Shown: positions 1 through 8,199 of the stretch, piece after piece
Position numbering within the stretch: position 1 is the first letter of the stretch
How the letters are laid out: every line of letters starts with the position of its first letter
NCBI GenBank assembly: GCA_004570955.1
Contig: SPPL01000003.1
Location: 372,001-436,000, forward strand
DNA: 64,000 nucleotides
Direction: 5' to 3'
From: Jeotgalicoccus nanhaiensis
Lineage (GTDB): Bacteria > Bacillota > Bacilli > Staphylococcales > Salinicoccaceae
Notes under the pieces: model-generated
Database searches by the model: none
What the model was told of the DNA's origin: nothing
The model's input: only the letters and a program-made list of their open reading frames with translations
Made by a program: the position numbers and the translations under genes

Positions 1-31
1 AAATATTAAATGATATTTAGGAGGATAAACT

Positions 32-364
32 GTGAGTTTAATTAATTTAACCGAAGCGGATCTTTATCCGACAGAGAAATTCGGACCATCACTTGAAGGA
101 ACTTTATTATATAAAGTCAGAGACCAGGCACATTTCCCGGGTGCATATATGACGACGAATGAACGGCTGTTTATGAATGTCGATATGAACGGCGAGGCGT
201 ATACAAGAGTCTTTGCCTATACCGATATTGTCAGAGCATTTGTGGAGGATGATGTGCTGTTTATCGAATTCCCAGAAGGTATGGGTAAGATTGCGATGGT
301 TGACATAGTGTCTGGAAACGCAGATGAATTTGCTGCCTACGTGAATGATAAAAGCGGAAAATAG
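32..364 (+). CDS. PH domain-like protein
   Basis: This 110-residue protein has no signal peptide or membrane segment and looks like the small bacterial PH-like (YokE-type) fold. The residues around 38-100, with alternating short hydrophobic strands, carry the family feel, but I see no catalytic motif. Translation starts at a GTG placed about 8 bases after a GGAGG at 20-24. It stands alone and is closed by a terminator at 375-402. The role of such domains is not well defined, and the family call is by overall resemblance only. Confidence 0.55.
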   Translation: MSLINLTEADLYPTEKFGPSLEGTLLYKVRDQAHFPGAYMTTNERLFMNVDMNGEAYTRVFAYTDIVRAFVEDDVLFIEFPEGMGKIAMVDIVSGNADEFAAYVNDKSGK

Positions 365-374
365 ACTTACTGAG

Positions 375-402
375 GATGTACTGGGACAGTGCATCTTTTT
401 TG
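375..402 (+). terminator. Rho-independent terminator
   Basis: An 8-bp stem (375-382 with 388-395, one G-U pair) with a 5-base loop is followed by a T run. It closes the PH-like gene. Confidence 0.8.
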
Positions 403-536
403 AGTTTAATTAGTATAACACTTTTAACAAATAGTATGACACATTTCATGATATGGCTTTCAGGATACAAGAAAAAGGAGTATACTGTTACTGAATATTA
501 ATATATTAAACATGGATAAGGGGCATCAATTTAAGT

Positions 537-2042
537 ATGACTACTTCTATTAGCAAAACAGATGTGGTTCTGATTGGTGGCGGGATTATGAGTGCCACGC
601 TTGGAACACTATTAAAAGAATTAAAACCCGACTGGAACATTAAAGTTTTTGAAAAACTTGATGATGTTGCAATCGAGAGCTCGAACGCATGGAATAACGC
701 CGGTACAGGGCACTCGGCGCTGTGCGAATTGAACTATACACCAGAGCTTTCAGACGGCTCGATAGAAATTTCAAAAGCGATTAAAATTAACGAGCAGTTC
801 CAGATTTCAAAACAGCTCTGGGCGTATTTAATTGAAAAAGGATATTTAGATTCTCCGGAAGATTTTATCCGTACAGTACCGCATATGAGTTTTGTGGAAG
901 GCGAAAAGAATGTTGAATTCCTTAAAAAACGTGTGGAAAAACTGACTGAAAGTCCTCTGTTTGAAGGTATGGAATACAGCGATGATTACAATGTTCTTAA
1001 AGAATGGCTGCCGCTGATGATGGAAGGACGCAAGCCTGATGAAGAGATTGGTGTAACACGCATTGATTCAGGAACGGATATTAACTTTGGCAGTCTGACT
1101 AAAAAGTTATTTAAGAGACTTGAAGAACAGGGTGTGGAAATGAATTTCAAGCATGCTGTTCAGGACATCCGCCGCACTCAAAAAGACAAGTGGCAGGTCA
1201 AAGTTAAGAACTTGAACAACAGTAAAATGGAATATCATACCGCTGATTTTGTCTTTATCGGTGCAGGAGGCGGCAGTCTGCCGCTTCTGCAGAAAACAAA
1301 CATCCCCGAGTCTAAAAATATCGGAGGTTTCCCGGTGAGCGGTCTCTTCCTCGTTTGCGATGACGAAGAAGTTGTGAACCAGCACGAAGCTAAAGTTTAC
1401 GGCAAAGCTAAAGTCGGTGCACCGCCAATGTCTGTACCGCACCTCGATACACGTTATATCGACGGTAAAAGATCACTGCTGTTCGGGCCGTTTGCGGGCT
1501 TCTCTCCGAAATTCCTGAAAACGGGATCGTATCTGGATTTATTCGGCTCCGTGAAACCGAATAATGTACTGACTATGCTGTCAGCGGGTGCGAAAGAGCT
1601 CGGTTTGACTAAATATTTAGTACAGCAGGTTCTCTTAAAAGAAGAACAGCGTATGGATGAGCTGAGAGAATTTATTCCGGAAGCACGTTCAGAAGACTGG
1701 AAGACGATTACAGCGGGACAACGTGTTCAAATGATTAAGGATACGGATAAAGGAAAAGGTACATTAATGTTCGGTACAGAGACAATTGTATCGGAAGACG
1801 GATCTATGGCCGCGCTTCTCGGAGCATCTCCGGGTGCTTCTGTGTGTGTGGATGCTATGCTCGAACTCTTGAGCCGGGCATTTCCGGAAGATTTCGGATT
1901 ATGGCAGGACAAGATTAAAGAAATGATTCCAACATACGGAATTTCTCTGTCAGATAATCCTGATTTGTTCAAAGAAATGAATGAACGCACTACTGATACT
2001 TTAGGACTGAAAAGTCACGAAGCAGGAGCATTATTGAGCTAA
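537..2042 (+). CDS. mqo: Malate:quinone oxidoreductase
   Basis: Mqo oxidises malate to oxaloacetate at the membrane surface and passes electrons to menaquinone, bypassing NAD-dependent malate dehydrogenase in the TCA cycle. The 501 residues match the family's usual length. The FAD-binding glycine motif [10 protein letters not shown] is at residues 14-23, and the conserved [17 protein letters not shown] stretch follows at about 48-64. No transmembrane helix is seen, as expected for a peripheral enzyme. The ATG at 537 has a somewhat distant AAGGGG (about 14 bases upstream). It is a single-gene unit with its own terminator, convergent with the next gene. Confidence 0.95.
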   Translation: MTTSISKTDVVLIGGGIMSATLGTLLKELKPDWNIKVFEKLDDVAIESSNAWNNAGTGHSALCELNYTPELSDGSIEISKAIKINEQFQISKQLWAYLIEKGYLDSPEDFIRTVPHMSFVEGEKNVEFLKKRVEKLTESPLFEGMEYSDDYNVLKEWLPLMMEGRKPDEEIGVTRIDSGTDINFGSLTKKLFKRLEEQGVEMNFKHAVQDIRRTQKDKWQVKVKNLNNSKMEYHTADFVFIGAGGGSLPLLQKTNIPESKNIGGFPVSGLFLVCDDEEVVNQHEAKVYGKAKVGAPPMSVPHLDTRYIDGKRSLLFGPFAGFSPKFLKTGSYLDLFGSVKPNNVLTMLSAGAKELGLTKYLVQQVLLKEEQRMDELREFIPEARSEDWKTITAGQRVQMIKDTDKGKGTLMFGTETIVSEDGSMAALLGASPGASVCVDAMLELLSRAFPEDFGLWQDKIKEMIPTYGISLSDNPDLFKEMNERTTDTLGLKSHEAGALLS

Positions 2043-2051
2043 ATAATACAG

Positions 2052-2088
2052 AAGGCATCGTCTCCCCCGAGGAGGCGATGCCTTTTTT
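2052..2088 (+). terminator. Rho-independent terminator of mqo
   Basis: A 14-bp GC-rich stem (2052-2065 with 2071-2084, one mismatch) is followed by seven T. The T run lies on the plus strand, so it serves mqo. The opposite-strand gene that ends at 2088 lacks an equally good T tract. Confidence 0.85.
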
Positions 2089-3176
2089 TATTTTACAGAT
2101 TTATTTAGCGCCTGTTCAATATCCTGAATGATATCATCAGAATTTTCGATACCTATTGAAAGCCTGATTAATGAATCGTCGATGCCGCGTTTAATGCGTT
2201 CTTCATCCGGCATTTCCGCATGAGTCTGCGTAAAAGGGAAGGTGATGAATGTTTCAGTGCCGCCGAGGCTCTCGGCGAAAGTACAGACTTCAATATTTTC
2301 TAAGAATGTGTTTACGCTGTGAGTTTCTTTAAAACGCAGGCTCAGCATCCCTGTTGTGCCGGCGTAGAGAACTTCTTCGACTGCTTCATGATTTTCAAAA
2401 TGAGCTGCTGTTTTCCTGGCATTCTCAATAGCACGGTCCATGCGCACGTGCAAAGTTTTTAATCCGCGGAGCAGTAAAAAGCCGTCGAAAGGAGACAAGG
2501 TTGCCCCAATCATGTTGTGATACAGGCTGAGCGACTCAGCAAGTACTTCATCTTTAACAGTAACAACACCGGCCAGCACATCGTTATGGCCGCCGATATA
2601 TTTAGTCGCCGAATGAAGGACGATATCTGCACCGTCAATAAGCGGACGCGATAAATACGGCGTTAAAAATGTATTGTCAATGATAGTAATTATGTCGTTT
2701 TCCTGCGCGAGTTTGTACAGGGGAGCTAAATCAGTTTTTTCCATCGAAGGGTTGGTAATAGGCTCTATAAAAAAAGCTCTTGTATTGCTGTTGATAAGAG
2801 AAGTCAGTTCAGCATGGTTGTTAAAGTCTGCATAATGAAATTTCACATTATACTTCTGTTCGTAAAAATCAAAAATACGATATGTACCGCCATATAAATC
2901 AAAACTTACGAGCACCTCATCTCCGCTGTTAAACAAATTGCAGCACAGCTGGACAGCAGCCATCCCGCTTGACGTTGCGAATGAATGAGTCCCGCCTTCC
3001 AGGTCTGCGAATGCTTCTTCAAAATGTGTGCGGGTCGGATTTTTGGTGCGTGTGTAATCATATCCTGTCGATTTACCCACACCTTCATGTTCGAATGCAG
3101 TTGATAAATATATAGGGTTAGTCGTTGCACCGGTGTGATCCGGCTTTAATGAGATTTGTGATAATTTAGTATCCAA
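2088..3176 (-). CDS. Cystathionine gamma-synthase-like PLP enzyme
   Basis: This 362-residue enzyme belongs to the Cys/Met metabolism PLP-dependent family. The PLP lysine is K192 in SATKYIGGHND, and the family motifs TRTKNPTR (about 42-49) and SSGMAA (69-74) are present. It most resembles MetI-type cystathionine gamma-synthases, which join O-acylhomoserine and cysteine; a gamma-lyase activity cannot be excluded from sequence. A MetA predicted to make O-acetylhomoserine lies 5 kb away (8511-9434), which fits a synthase role. The gene stands alone here, without the metC/metE neighbours common in staphylococci. I saw no T-box or SAM riboswitch in the 190 bases upstream. Confidence 0.8.
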   Translation of the reverse strand: MDTKLSQISLKPDHTGATTNPIYLSTAFEHEGVGKSTGYDYTRTKNPTRTHFEEAFADLEGGTHSFATSSGMAAVQLCCNLFNSGDEVLVSFDLYGGTYRIFDFYEQKYNVKFHYADFNNHAELTSLINSNTRAFFIEPITNPSMEKTDLAPLYKLAQENDIITIIDNTFLTPYLSRPLIDGADIVLHSATKYIGGHNDVLAGVVTVKDEVLAESLSLYHNMIGATLSPFDGFLLLRGLKTLHVRMDRAIENARKTAAHFENHEAVEEVLYAGTTGMLSLRFKETHSVNTFLENIEVCTFAESLGGTETFITFPFTQTHAEMPDEERIKRGIDDSLIRLSIGIENSDDIIQDIEQALNKSVK

Positions 3177-3325
3177 TATTTATCGTCCTCTTCTTTTATG
3201 TATTTTTTAGAAAGATATTATAAATATATAAATTAAGCCGGTATAAGTCAATAATTTAGTAGAATATTGCGAAAACTCTATTCGGGTAACGACAATACAC
3301 TGCGCTAAAAAATGGTAGATAAAAG

Positions 3326-3344
3326 TAACGATAAGCGTTATAAT
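3326..3344 (+). promoter_or_regulatory. Palindrome overlapping a -10 box
   Basis: A perfect 5-bp inverted repeat, TAACG-ATAAG-CGTTA (3326-3340), overlaps a TATAAT at 3339-3344 in front of the MerR-like gene. No good -35 is visible at the normal spacing. The placement would suit an operator, possibly autoregulatory, but this is inference. Confidence 0.35.
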
Positions 3345-3374
3345 TAGGTTAATTAAATTACAGGAGTGATACGA

Positions 3375-4247
3375 GTGAGTCAGTCACAGAACGTTATATA
3401 TTATACAACAGCTCAAGTAACGGACATGGTTGAACTGTCTGATCAGAACGTTAGAAAATACGTTAGATTACTTGAAGACAGAAATTATGAAGTTGCTAAA
3501 GATGAACATAACAGAAGATTATTTTCAAAAAAAGATGTGAGTGTCTTACAGGAAATGATTAAAATTGCCAAGTCCCCAGGAAATACACTGGACTCTGCGG
3601 CAGATGAAATTATAGAAAATATGGACGACTTTGAAGAAACGAAAAGTGAGAATCAGGTATCGAAAATGTCGGATAACGACGTATCAAGATTGCTTGCTTT
3701 AGTGCTTGAAAAGCTGGATGAAATCCAAAATGAAAACAAAGAACTTAAATCAAATATAAGTACACTTGTACACAGATTGGAAGAGTACGATCGTAATGCT
3801 CTTGAATACAATCCGGACGAAAAGGTGGAAACATTTTTAGCGGAAGAGGCATACGAAAGCGAAGAATCGCCGCAGACTGAAGAAGAAGCTGATGAAACTG
3901 TACAGGCTGAAGAAACCAAAGCTGATGAAACATCGGATGAAGCGGGCATGGAAGAAACCGTGACACCGGAAACAACTGAAGAAGAGATTGTTGCAGAAGC
4001 ACCAGCTGAAGAAGAATCCGCCGAAGCAGAAACCGAAGAACTTGATACAGAAGAAACCGAAACTGCTGAAACACCGGCAGAACAAAATACAGGAACAATT
4101 GACCTGAGCGCCGAGGAAGAAAGTGCTGAGGAGAATGTATCGGCTGCTTCAGAAGAACTGGATAACAGCAACGAAACAGCAAAACAGCAAATCGAGGAGC
4201 CTAAAAAAGGATTCCTCGGTAAATTAGCAAGCATGTTTAAAGGATAG
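3375..4247 (+). CDS. MerR-like DNA-binding protein, acidic, amphipathic tail
   Basis: I do not recognise this 290-residue protein as a named gene. Residues 8-70 look like a MerR-type winged helix-turn-helix (TTAQVTDMVELSDQNVRKYV and a following HNRRLFSKKDV wing). Residues about 100-140 form a leucine-rich coiled coil. Residues about 148-270 are an extremely acidic, low-complexity Glu/Thr/Ala region. The last 14 residues (KKGFLGKLASMFKG) form a basic amphipathic helix that could bind membrane. The GTG at 3375 is preferred over the GTG at 3366 because AGGAG (3362-3366) is then 8 bases upstream. The layout of HTH, coil and membrane-type end recalls RacA-like chromosome-anchoring proteins, but no homology is claimed. 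Confidence 0.7.
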   Translation: MSQSQNVIYYTTAQVTDMVELSDQNVRKYVRLLEDRNYEVAKDEHNRRLFSKKDVSVLQEMIKIAKSPGNTLDSAADEIIENMDDFEETKSENQVSKMSDNDVSRLLALVLEKLDEIQNENKELKSNISTLVHRLEEYDRNALEYNPDEKVETFLAEEAYESEESPQTEEEADETVQAEETKADETSDEAGMEETVTPETTEEEIVAEAPAEEESAEAETEELDTEETETAETPAEQNTGTIDLSAEEESAEENVSAASEELDNSNETAKQQIEEPKKGFLGKLASMFKG

Positions 4248-4276
4248 AATCGAAATTTATTTCGATTCTTTTTTTA
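4247..4276 (+). terminator. Rho-independent terminator
   Basis: A perfect 10-bp stem (4247-4256 with 4259-4268) overlaps the last base of the stop codon and runs into a long T tract. It ends the MerR-like gene. Confidence 0.85.
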
Positions 4277-4291
4277 TTTTTTTCAGATTGA

Positions 4292-4320
4292 TTGACATGT
4301 GAATATAAAACTACTATAAT
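4292..4320 (+). promoter_or_regulatory. Consensus sigma-A promoter of guaC
   Basis: TTGACA (4292-4297), a 17-base spacer and TATAAT (4315-4320) match the vegetative consensus exactly. The start codon of guaC lies 64 bases further on. No purine riboswitch is recognisable in that leader. Confidence 0.85.
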
Positions 4321-4384
4321 CCCTATTGGCGAACGAGATTGCAACATCAGTTAAATAATATACGGATTAGAGGAGCGTTTTATC

Positions 4385-5368
4385 ATGGATAGCGTTTTTG
4401 ATTATGAGGATATACAGTTAATTCCGAACAAATGTATTGTGGACAGTCGTTCAGAATGTGATACTTCAATTGAATTTGGGAAACACACATTCAAGCTGCC
4501 GGTAGTACCTGCAAATATGCAGACTATTATCGACGAGAATATTGCTGAATATTTGGCGAAAAATGGATACTTTTATATCATGCATCGTTTCAACCCTGAA
4601 ACACGTATTGATTTTATTAATAAAATGAGAGATGAAAATCTGATTTCATCTATAAGTGTCGGCATCAAACCGGAAGAATACGATTTTGTTATCAGCTTAA
4701 AAGAACAGGGGTTAATTCCTGATTATATTACTATCGATATTGCTCACGGTCATTCCGACAGAGTAATCGATATGATTAAGCATATTAAAAAACATATTCC
4801 TGAAACATTTTTAATTGCAGGTAATGTCGGGACACCTGAGGCAGTCAGAGAATTGGAGCATGCAGGAGCAGATGCAACTAAAGTCGGCATCGGTCCTGGT
4901 AAAGTTTGTATTACTAAAATTAAAACAGGCTTCGGTACAGGCGGATGGCAGCTTGCTGCACTTCGATTATGTGCAAAAGCAGCTTCTAAGCCGATTATCG
5001 CAGACGGCGGAATCCGTACGCACGGAGATATTGCTAAATCTGTAAGATTCGGGGCATCTATGGTTATGATCGGTTCACTATTTGCAGGACACGAAGAATC
5101 TCCTGGTACTGTTTATGAAGAAAACGGCAAGAAGTATAAAGAATACTTCGGTTCGGCTTCTGAATTCCAAAAAGGTGAACACAAAAACGTAGAAGGCAAA
5201 AAAATGTATGTAGAATACAAAGGGCCATTAGCAGCTACACTGACTGAAATGCAGCAGGATCTGCAGTCATCTATTTCATATGCCGGCGGCAAGGAATTAG
5301 ATGCAATCCGTACAGTAGATTATGTAGTTGTTAAAAACTCAATTTTCAACGGTGATAAAGTATATTAA
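4385..5368 (+). CDS. guaC: GMP reductase
   Basis: GuaC converts GMP to IMP with NADPH and ammonia release, letting guanine nucleotides feed adenine nucleotide synthesis. The 327 residues fit the short Bacilli-type GMP reductase. The catalytic cysteine is C175 in [11 protein letters not shown], and the phosphate-binding [10 protein letters not shown] motif is present. There is no CBS domain, which separates it from IMP dehydrogenase (about 490 residues). It is monocistronic, between a consensus promoter and a terminator, and is followed by a 41-bp repeat array. Confidence 0.95.
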   Translation: MDSVFDYEDIQLIPNKCIVDSRSECDTSIEFGKHTFKLPVVPANMQTIIDENIAEYLAKNGYFYIMHRFNPETRIDFINKMRDENLISSISVGIKPEEYDFVISLKEQGLIPDYITIDIAHGHSDRVIDMIKHIKKHIPETFLIAGNVGTPEAVRELEHAGADATKVGIGPGKVCITKIKTGFGTGGWQLAALRLCAKAASKPIIADGGIRTHGDIAKSVRFGASMVMIGSLFAGHEESPGTVYEENGKKYKEYFGSASEFQKGEHKNVEGKKMYVEYKGPLAATLTEMQQDLQSSISYAGGKELDAIRTVDYVVVKNSIFNGDKVY

Positions 5369-5377
5369 TATTTTGAT

Positions 5378-5408
5378 AAAAGGACCGCATGCGATATGCG
5401 GCCTTTTT
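5378..5408 (+). terminator. Rho-independent terminator of guaC
   Basis: A stem pairing CCGCAT with ATGCGG, extended by GG/CC past one bulged A, is followed by TTTTTT. It lies right after the guaC stop. Confidence 0.85.
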
Positions 5409-5432
5409 TGTGTTTGATTTTGTTCTTGGCTG

Positions 5433-5818
5433 GCTGGGATTGGTATGGTCGGGTCTCATGTGTATCCGAGCTTCGTGGGGTTTGTATGATCGGTTCTCAT
5501 GTGTATCCCAGCTCCACAGGGTTTGCATGATCGGGTCTCATATATATCCCAGCTCCGCAGGGTTTGCATGATCGGTTCTCATATGTATCCCAGCTTCGTG
5601 GGATTGGCATGATCGGTTCTCATATGTATCCCAGCTTCGTGGGGTTTGTATGTTCGGTTCTCATATGTATCCCAGCTCCGCAGGGTTTGCATGATCGGTT
5701 CTCAGATGTATCCCAGCTCCGTGGGATTGGCATGATCGGTTCTCATATGTATCCCAGCTCCGCAGGGTTTGCATAATCGGTTCTCATATGTATCCCAGCC
5801 TCGCAGAATCGGCATAAG
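5433..5818 (+). repeat. 41-bp tandem stem-loop repeat array, locus 1 (9 units)
   Basis: Nine units repeat at exactly 41 bp: the TCATATGTAT-like landmark starts at 5456, 5497, 5538, 5579, 5620, 5661, 5702, 5743 and 5784, with a partial unit before the first. Each unit has the form TCAT-(A/G)TGTAT-CCC-N9-GGG-TTxGC-ATGA-N7. CCC/GGG and ATGA/TCAT form dyads. The same unit recurs at 22785-23079 in reverse orientation and at 59698-59903. The array fills the gap between the convergent genes guaC and tyrA. Open frames that cross it are by-products of the 41-base period. Confidence 0.95.
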
Positions 5819-5830
5819 CTGCCGTCTATT

Positions 5831-5870
5831 GAAAAAACACCGGATTCTTCAGGAATTCGGTGTTTTCTTC
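5831..5870 (-). terminator. Terminator between guaC array and tyrA
   Basis: GAAAACACCG-type arms pair across a short AT-rich loop, with T/A runs on both sides. It most likely terminates tyrA transcription from the minus strand and may work in both directions. Confidence 0.7.
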
Positions 5871-5874
5871 ATAC

Positions 5875-6726
5875 TTAATCTTCTATATCATGTAAATCTT
5901 TATAACGCTTCGTACTTTCAAGCATCATTTTCTCCATCGTTTCAACATCATCACTTTGAATTGCTGCGTAAAGTTTGTCGAGCTGTGTCTGGAAATTATC
6001 AATATGCTGAAGAAGGTGCTGTTTATTCATCATAAATAACTCAGGCCACAATTTTTCATTAATGTTTGTGATGCGTGTTAAATCCCGGTAGCTGTCACCT
6101 GTATATTTTTTAGTGTTGCGAGCGGCGTCATCGCTGTTGATTAATGAAATGGCAATGACGTGAGCCAGCTGACTGGTAAAGCCGATAACTTCATCGTGGA
6201 AGTCTGGTGTGATTACTGAAATATTGCCGAATTCCAATTTTTTGACAAATTTTTTCAGAAAATCGATGTTTTTCTCTTTATTCCTCGGGGTCGGTGTGAT
6301 TAAATAGTTTGCACCGATAAAAACTTCTCTGCTGCTGAACTCAAGGCCCCGGTTTTCTCTGCCGGCCATCGGATGACCGAAAACGAAATCGGCATGGTCC
6401 GGCAGGAGAGGTTCAACTTCACCGATAATCGAAGTTTTCACGCCTGTAACATCGGTAATGATGCACCCTTCTTTTAAGTAAGGTGCGTAATCTTTTACCA
6501 ATTGAACAAGCAGTTTAGGGTAAACTGCGAAAATAATAAGATCTGCCTGCGGAATGATGTCTTTAAAATCCTGAGAACCGTCTTTAATAAGATGCTGTTT
6601 TTTTGCTTTTTCGATAACTGCAGCATCGATATCAATTGCATATATGTCAGCGTCAGGTATGTTTGCTTTAATAGCAAGAGCAAAGGAACCTCCGATATTT
6701 CCCAAGCCGATAATTGCGATATTCAT
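5875..6726 (-). CDS. tyrA: Prephenate dehydrogenase (no ACT domain)
   Basis: TyrA oxidatively decarboxylates prephenate to 4-hydroxyphenylpyruvate with NAD, the committed step to tyrosine. The Rossmann motif GLGNIGGS is at residues 7-14, and the catalytic histidine is H118 in GHPMAGRE. At 283 residues it holds only the dehydrogenase module. The staphylococcal and Bacillus enzymes of about 360-370 residues add a C-terminal ACT domain for tyrosine feedback, and that is absent here. The protein ends naturally with no sign of a frameshift. It is divergent from the attenuated DAHP synthase operon and has its own GGAGG. Confidence 0.92.
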   Translation of the reverse strand: MNIAIIGLGNIGGSFALAIKANIPDADIYAIDIDAAVIEKAKKQHLIKDGSQDFKDIIPQADLIIFAVYPKLLVQLVKDYAPYLKEGCIITDVTGVKTSIIGEVEPLLPDHADFVFGHPMAGRENRGLEFSSREVFIGANYLITPTPRNKEKNIDFLKKFVKKLEFGNISVITPDFHDEVIGFTSQLAHVIAISLINSDDAARNTKKYTGDSYRDLTRITNINEKLWPELFMMNKQHLLQHIDNFQTQLDKLYAAIQSDDVETMEKMMLESTKRYKDLHDIED

Positions 6727-6824
6727 ATATTTTATGCCTCCGTATTTTTATCATTATACTACAAGAATGAATATACATTAATTAACTAAATTATGTAAAC
6801 ATTTAATTAATTCTCATAAATAGA

Positions 6825-6854
6825 TTGACAAACTGATTAAAGACAGCCTATAAT
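6825..6854 (+). promoter_or_regulatory. Promoter of the DAHP synthase leader
   Basis: TTGACA (6825-6830) and TATAAT (6849-6854) are separated by 18 bases. The expected transcript start near 6861 leaves about 27 bases before the leader peptide start codon. Confidence 0.8.
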
Positions 6855-6887
6855 GGCAATCAAATACATTACAAGGAGCGGTTATTT

Positions 6888-6944
6888 ATGTTAACCCATA
6901 CAACTTCACAACTGAATAACCGACTTTACTTTAGCTATTTTTGA
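6888..6944 (+). CDS. Aromatic leader peptide (18 codons)
   Basis: The sequence encodes MLTHTTSQLNNRLYFSYF. A strong AAGGAG (6873-6878) lies 9 bases before the ATG. Four of the last five sense codons are aromatic (TAC, TTT, TAT, TTT), directly before the TGA. The gene sits in the transcribed leader of the DAHP synthase operon, and its last codons pair with a downstream switch segment. This is the signature of a ribosome-mediated attenuator that senses charged tRNA-Tyr and tRNA-Phe. It has not been compared with known leader peptides. Confidence 0.8.
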   Translation: MLTHTTSQLNNRLYFSYF

Positions 6945-7121
6945 TACCGTTTGTACACATCATTTGTACAAACGTAAAACAAACTGTTTGTATCAATGAT
7001 GGCTGAAGATTTTGTAATGTCTAGCCATTTACTTTAAATAAGTGGCTGGAAGTCGGGACTTCTACATATTTTTCTATACTTACTGCCACTTAATTTTTAG
7101 TTAAGTGGCAGTTTTATTTTT
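6929..7121 (+). promoter_or_regulatory. Relay attenuator of the DAHP synthase operon
   Basis: Five alternative stems can be drawn. A:B pairs 6929-6947 (control codons and stop) with 6990-7008 (18 of 19 positions, 3 G-U), enclosing a perfect hairpin 6948-6956/6966-6974. B:C pairs 6998-7005 with 7022-7029. C:D pairs 7020-7031 with 7039-7050. D:E, the antiterminator, pairs 7039-7046 with 7085-7092. E:F, the terminator, pairs 7083-7093 with 7101-7111 and is followed by a T-rich run to 7121. Segment D repeats the sequence of F. Stalling on Tyr/Phe codons would free B, B would hold C, and D would then block the terminator. Without stalling, A:B, C:D and E:F form and transcription stops. Confidence 0.75.
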
Positions 7122-7145
7122 AAAAATTTTAGGAGGCTTTTAATT

Positions 7146-8183
7146 ATGATTATTCATGTAAAACGCGACGCAACGGAAAGTAATATTAAGACACTGGTTT
7201 CAAACATCGAAGAAGCAGGTTTCAAAGTTCACCGTTCTGATGGTGAAAGACGTACAATAATCGGTCTGATCGGCGATACATCTAAAGTCTCCGAAAATGA
7301 TTTCAAAAAATACAGTATCGTGGACGGGGTGTACAGAATTCAAAAGCCATACAAGAAAGCGAACAGAAGTTTCCAGGAAGATGACAGTGTTATCGATATT
7401 GGCAACGGTGTAAAAGTCGGAGCGGAAAACTTCATGGTCTGTGCAGGGCCCTGTTCAGTTGAAGATTTAGACAGCACAGTGGAATTAGCAATTAAATTAA
7501 AAGATGCAGGTGCAAACTCGCTGCGCGGCGGGGCATTCAAACCGCGTACTTCACCTTACAGTTTCCAAGGTCTTGGTGTAGAAGGTCTTAAAATTTTAAA
7601 TGAAGCGAAAAAAGAAACCGGTCTGCCTATCGTTTCAGAGTTAATGGGCACAGATCATTTAGATACATTCGTTGACATGGTCGATGTCATTCAAATCGGT
7701 GCACGCAACATGCAGAACTTCGATTTACTGAAGGCGCTTGGCCAGACTAACAAACCGATTTACTTGAAACGCGGAATGTCTGCAACGATTCAGGAATGGT
7801 TAATGTCAGCAGAGTACATTATGGCCGGCGGCAACAATAACGTTGTGCTTGTGGAGCGCGGTATCCGCACTTTCGAAACAGCAACAAGAAATACACTTGA
7901 TATTCAAGCGGTGCCTGTAGCGCAGAAAGAATCGCACCTGCCGATTATCGTTGACCCGTCACACGCAGCGGGCGTCAGATACCTGATACCTTCAATGGCT
8001 AAAGCAGCAGTTATGGCCGGTGCAAACGGCCTGCAGATAGAAGTTCACGAAGATCCTGAGAATGCGTGGAGCGACGGCCAGCAGTGTCTGACACCTGCAG
8101 AATTCAAAGAATTAATGGACACGATAAACGTACTGCTTGAAATTGAAGGGAAAACAGTGAACAAGATCGTTCAAACAAAATAA
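7146..8183 (+). CDS. aroF: DAHP synthase with ferredoxin-like regulatory domain
   Basis: The enzyme condenses phosphoenolpyruvate and erythrose 4-phosphate to DAHP, the first shikimate pathway step. Residues 1 to about 66 look like the ferredoxin-like domain of the Thermotoga-type enzymes, which mediates Tyr/Phe inhibition there. The rest is the type I-beta barrel with CAGPCSVE, RGGAFKPRTSPYSFQG, a SELMGT stretch and DPSHAAG. At 345 residues it lacks the fused N-terminal chorismate mutase typical of Bacillus and Staphylococcus AroA; that activity is encoded by the next gene. Expression is governed by the attenuator just upstream. The gene symbol is uncertain (aroF, aroG and aroA are all used). 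Confidence 0.93.
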   Translation: MIIHVKRDATESNIKTLVSNIEEAGFKVHRSDGERRTIIGLIGDTSKVSENDFKKYSIVDGVYRIQKPYKKANRSFQEDDSVIDIGNGVKVGAENFMVCAGPCSVEDLDSTVELAIKLKDAGANSLRGGAFKPRTSPYSFQGLGVEGLKILNEAKKETGLPIVSELMGTDHLDTFVDMVDVIQIGARNMQNFDLLKALGQTNKPIYLKRGMSATIQEWLMSAEYIMAGGNNNVVLVERGIRTFETATRNTLDIQAVPVAQKESHLPIIVDPSHAAGVRYLIPSMAKAAVMAGANGLQIEVHEDPENAWSDGQQCLTPAEFKELMDTINVLLEIEGKTVNKIVQTK

Positions 8184-8199
8184 TATGAGGAGGCTAACC

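Noticed and set aside
3653-4234. A 193-residue serine-rich frame antisense to the acidic MerR-like protein, plus two other antisense frames
   Set aside because: They are complements of the Glu-rich codons, show no ribosome site, and the plus-strand gene is well supported.
5433-5818. A CRISPR array
   Set aside because: The spacing is regular, but the intervening bases are nearly identical within the array and only 7-9 bases long, and no cas genes are present.
5389-6035. Three short open frames reading MHDRFSYVSQL-like peptides
   Set aside because: They are translations of the 41-bp repeat array (41 is not a multiple of 3, so frames cycle) and lack ribosome sites at their starts.
6860-7145. 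A T-box riboswitch before DAHP synthase
   Set aside because: There is no T-box core sequence and no specifier-loop layout. A translated leader peptide with pairing control codons explains the region better.
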